Position numbers and translations under genes: made by a program | Shown here: one piece after another, positions 62,840-64,000 of the stretch | How the letters are laid out: each line of letters opens with the position of its first letter | Numbering within the stretch: position 1 is the stretch's first letter | Source: Persicaria tinctoria | Taxonomy: Eukaryota; Streptophyta; Magnoliopsida; Caryophyllales; Polygonaceae | Direction of reading: 5' to 3' | Length of the DNA: 64,000 nucleotides | Assembly: GCA_037127255.1 (NCBI GenBank) | Contig: JBANSL010000019.1 | Location: forward strand, 13,415,001-13,479,000 | The notes under the pieces: generated by a model | What the model saw: the letters and a program-made list of their open reading frames with translations, nothing else | The model's database searches: none | Told to the model about the DNA's origin: nothing

Positions 62840-63095
62840 TACTCCATCCGTCCGCGAAAACTTGTTATTTTAGCTTCCGGCACAATATTTAAGAAATACT
62901 TAAACTATCTAGATTGGTCGTACTTTTGTCATAATTATATCAAAGCAAAGTACAATTACATTTTTCAAAGTAATTCAAAATTTAAACAAATAAGGGTAAA
63001 TTTGAAAATATATGGGTAAAAACTCTAAAGTGACAAGTTTTTTTTGAACAAAATCAAAAGTCTAAAACGACAAGTTTTCGCGAACGGAAGGAGTA
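62840..63095. mobile_element. Stowaway MITE upstream of the reductase gene
   Basis: The ends tactccatccgtccgcgaaa and ttcgcgaacggaaggagta are inverted, with arms acttgttattttag / ctaaaacgacaagt. It lies about 110 bp upstream of the reductase ATG, so it is likely in or next to the promoter. Confidence 0.88.
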
Positions 63096-63504
63096 ATGAC
63101 TAAAATGTGTAAGTATTTGATATCCAAAATTTTGCACATCTTCTGAGTACAACAACTTTTATAAAAAACAAGACAATTTCATTGGTTTATTTTTTTTATT
63201 ATTTTATTTTCCATTTTGTTTTAAATAAATTGTACTTCAATGGTAGGTAAAAAATAGACATTTCATCAATGAGTTAAATTACTAAAAAATGATGTGTATT
63301 TTTACACATCTTGTGTAAATGTGTACATTTTACATATCTTGTGCAAATGTGTACATTTTACACAAAACCATTGTGAAAAAATCTCTTTGGAGAGAGATGG
63401 AAAACCCAGCTTCGGCTATCTAACCCGGCTCCGACCGTCTATCAGGGCACGGAAGTAGGGGTGGGCTGTTGTATGCTGTAGCCCACCCCATTACTAGTAT
63501 TATA

Positions 63505-63762
63505 TACTCCCGCTGTTAAGAAAAACATGTCGTTTTAGGAGTAAAATCTTGTTAAGAAAAACACGTCATTTTAGGTATTTTGGTGTTCACTTTCCAAAAT
63601 TGCTCTTGTAATGATTAGAGATTTGTTAGTTGTAGTTTTCAATAAAGTGGAAAAGTAAAGTAATAATTAGGAATATAAGTGTATTTTTATTTGTTTTTAT
63701 TTGCTTTCTTAAAAACTGTGCAAATGTATAAAATGACATGTTTTAATTAACAGATGGAGTAT
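63505..63762. mobile_element. Stowaway-like MITE
   Basis: The ends tactcccgctgttaagaaaa and ttaattaacagatggagta are inverted, with arms acatgtcgtttta / aaatgacatgttt. A direct repeat (ttaagaaaaac(a)c(a/g)tcattttagg) lies in the left arm. It sits in TA-rich DNA. Confidence 0.8.
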
Positions 63763-63785
63763 AATATAGGTATATGAATATCATA

Positions 63786-63855
63786 TTATTTCAATGACCC
63801 ATTTGGTTGAGAGGTAATGGAGGGAGCATTGAGTCCCAAGTTCGAATTCCCATTA
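63786..63855 (+). repeat. Weak tRNA/SINE-like motif
   Basis: catttggttgagaggtaatgg followed by agttcgaattccc resembles degenerate Pol III A and B boxes. It lies immediately before the Harbinger-like copy. No tRNA fold was confirmed. Confidence 0.3.
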
Positions 63856-63875
63856 TTCCCTTTTATTTTTCATGT

Positions 63876-64000
63876 CAAATTTATTTTCACTTTTTCTTTT
63901 CCTTTATATCTTTTCCTTTATATCTTTCCCTTTATTATATGTGTATCATCATATATTATTGTGAATTATTTTTATTTATAATGTTATAAATAAATAAAAA
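63876..64000. mobile_element. Edge of a second Harbinger-like copy (runs off the window)
   Basis: The stretch caaatttattttcacttttt ... tatgtgtatcatcatatatt ... gtgaattatttttatttata is almost identical to about 43709-43823 inside the outer Harbinger-like element. It continues past the window edge. Confidence 0.7.

Overview
This is nuclear DNA from a flowering plant, very probably a eudicot. Genes are split by GT-AG introns and run on both strands. They are embedded in AT-rich DNA full of plant-type transposons: L1-type LINEs with C-terminal RNase H, Stowaway, Mutator-, hAT- and Harbinger-type MITEs, a solo LTR, and a probable Helitron. The host genes belong to families conserved across land plants. 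I cannot name the species; an asterid is a guess.

Layout. 1-5.8 kb: GC-rich retroelement debris with a perfect 62-bp palindrome, a MITE-like unit carrying a tandem array, and a Stowaway-like MITE. 6.3-10.1 kb (+): an eight-exon calcium-dependent protein kinase. 12.3-14.0 kb (+): a SICKLE-like proline-rich protein, with a solo LTR in its coding intron. 14.4-22 kb (-): a truncated LINE, exons of an unrecognised gene, and a decayed API5 relic. 22.5-29.2 kb: two LINEs inserted one after the other at the same 14-bp target inside a tRNA-like SINE. 30-36.6 kb: a decayed LINE interrupted by a Mutator-type element that itself contains another. 37.2-41.1 kb: a hAT-type MITE, an RTE-type LINE scrap, and a young 5'-truncated LINE with an intact 835-codon ORF. 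43.5-51 kb: a three-deep nest (Harbinger-like > hAT-type > Helitron-like) whose core carries NHX cation/proton antiporter exons. 51.7-52.9 kb: two short LINE tails. 54-62.7 kb: a gene-rich end with a coiled-coil protein (+), a 132-aa acidic coiled-coil protein (-), a 79-aa membrane-anchored protein (+) and a CCR-like/phenylacetaldehyde-reductase-like enzyme (-). 62.8 kb to the end: Stowaway MITEs and the edge of a second Harbinger-like copy.

The genes form no pathway or operon. One pair (56.4-57.1 kb minus and 58.6-59.0 kb plus) is divergent and probably shares a short promoter. Many insertions can be delimited exactly from their target-site duplications (TSDs), so relative ages can be read directly. 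The most interesting object is the 5.8-kb Helitron-like element with antiporter exons. Other notable signals are the palindrome, the same-site LINE double insertion, a duplicated splice acceptor in the kinase gene that could yield a calcium-blind kinase, and a GC-AG intron. I saw no convincing new multi-gene system.

All exon models were built by eye from ORFs, splice signals and remembered family sequences; no search was run.
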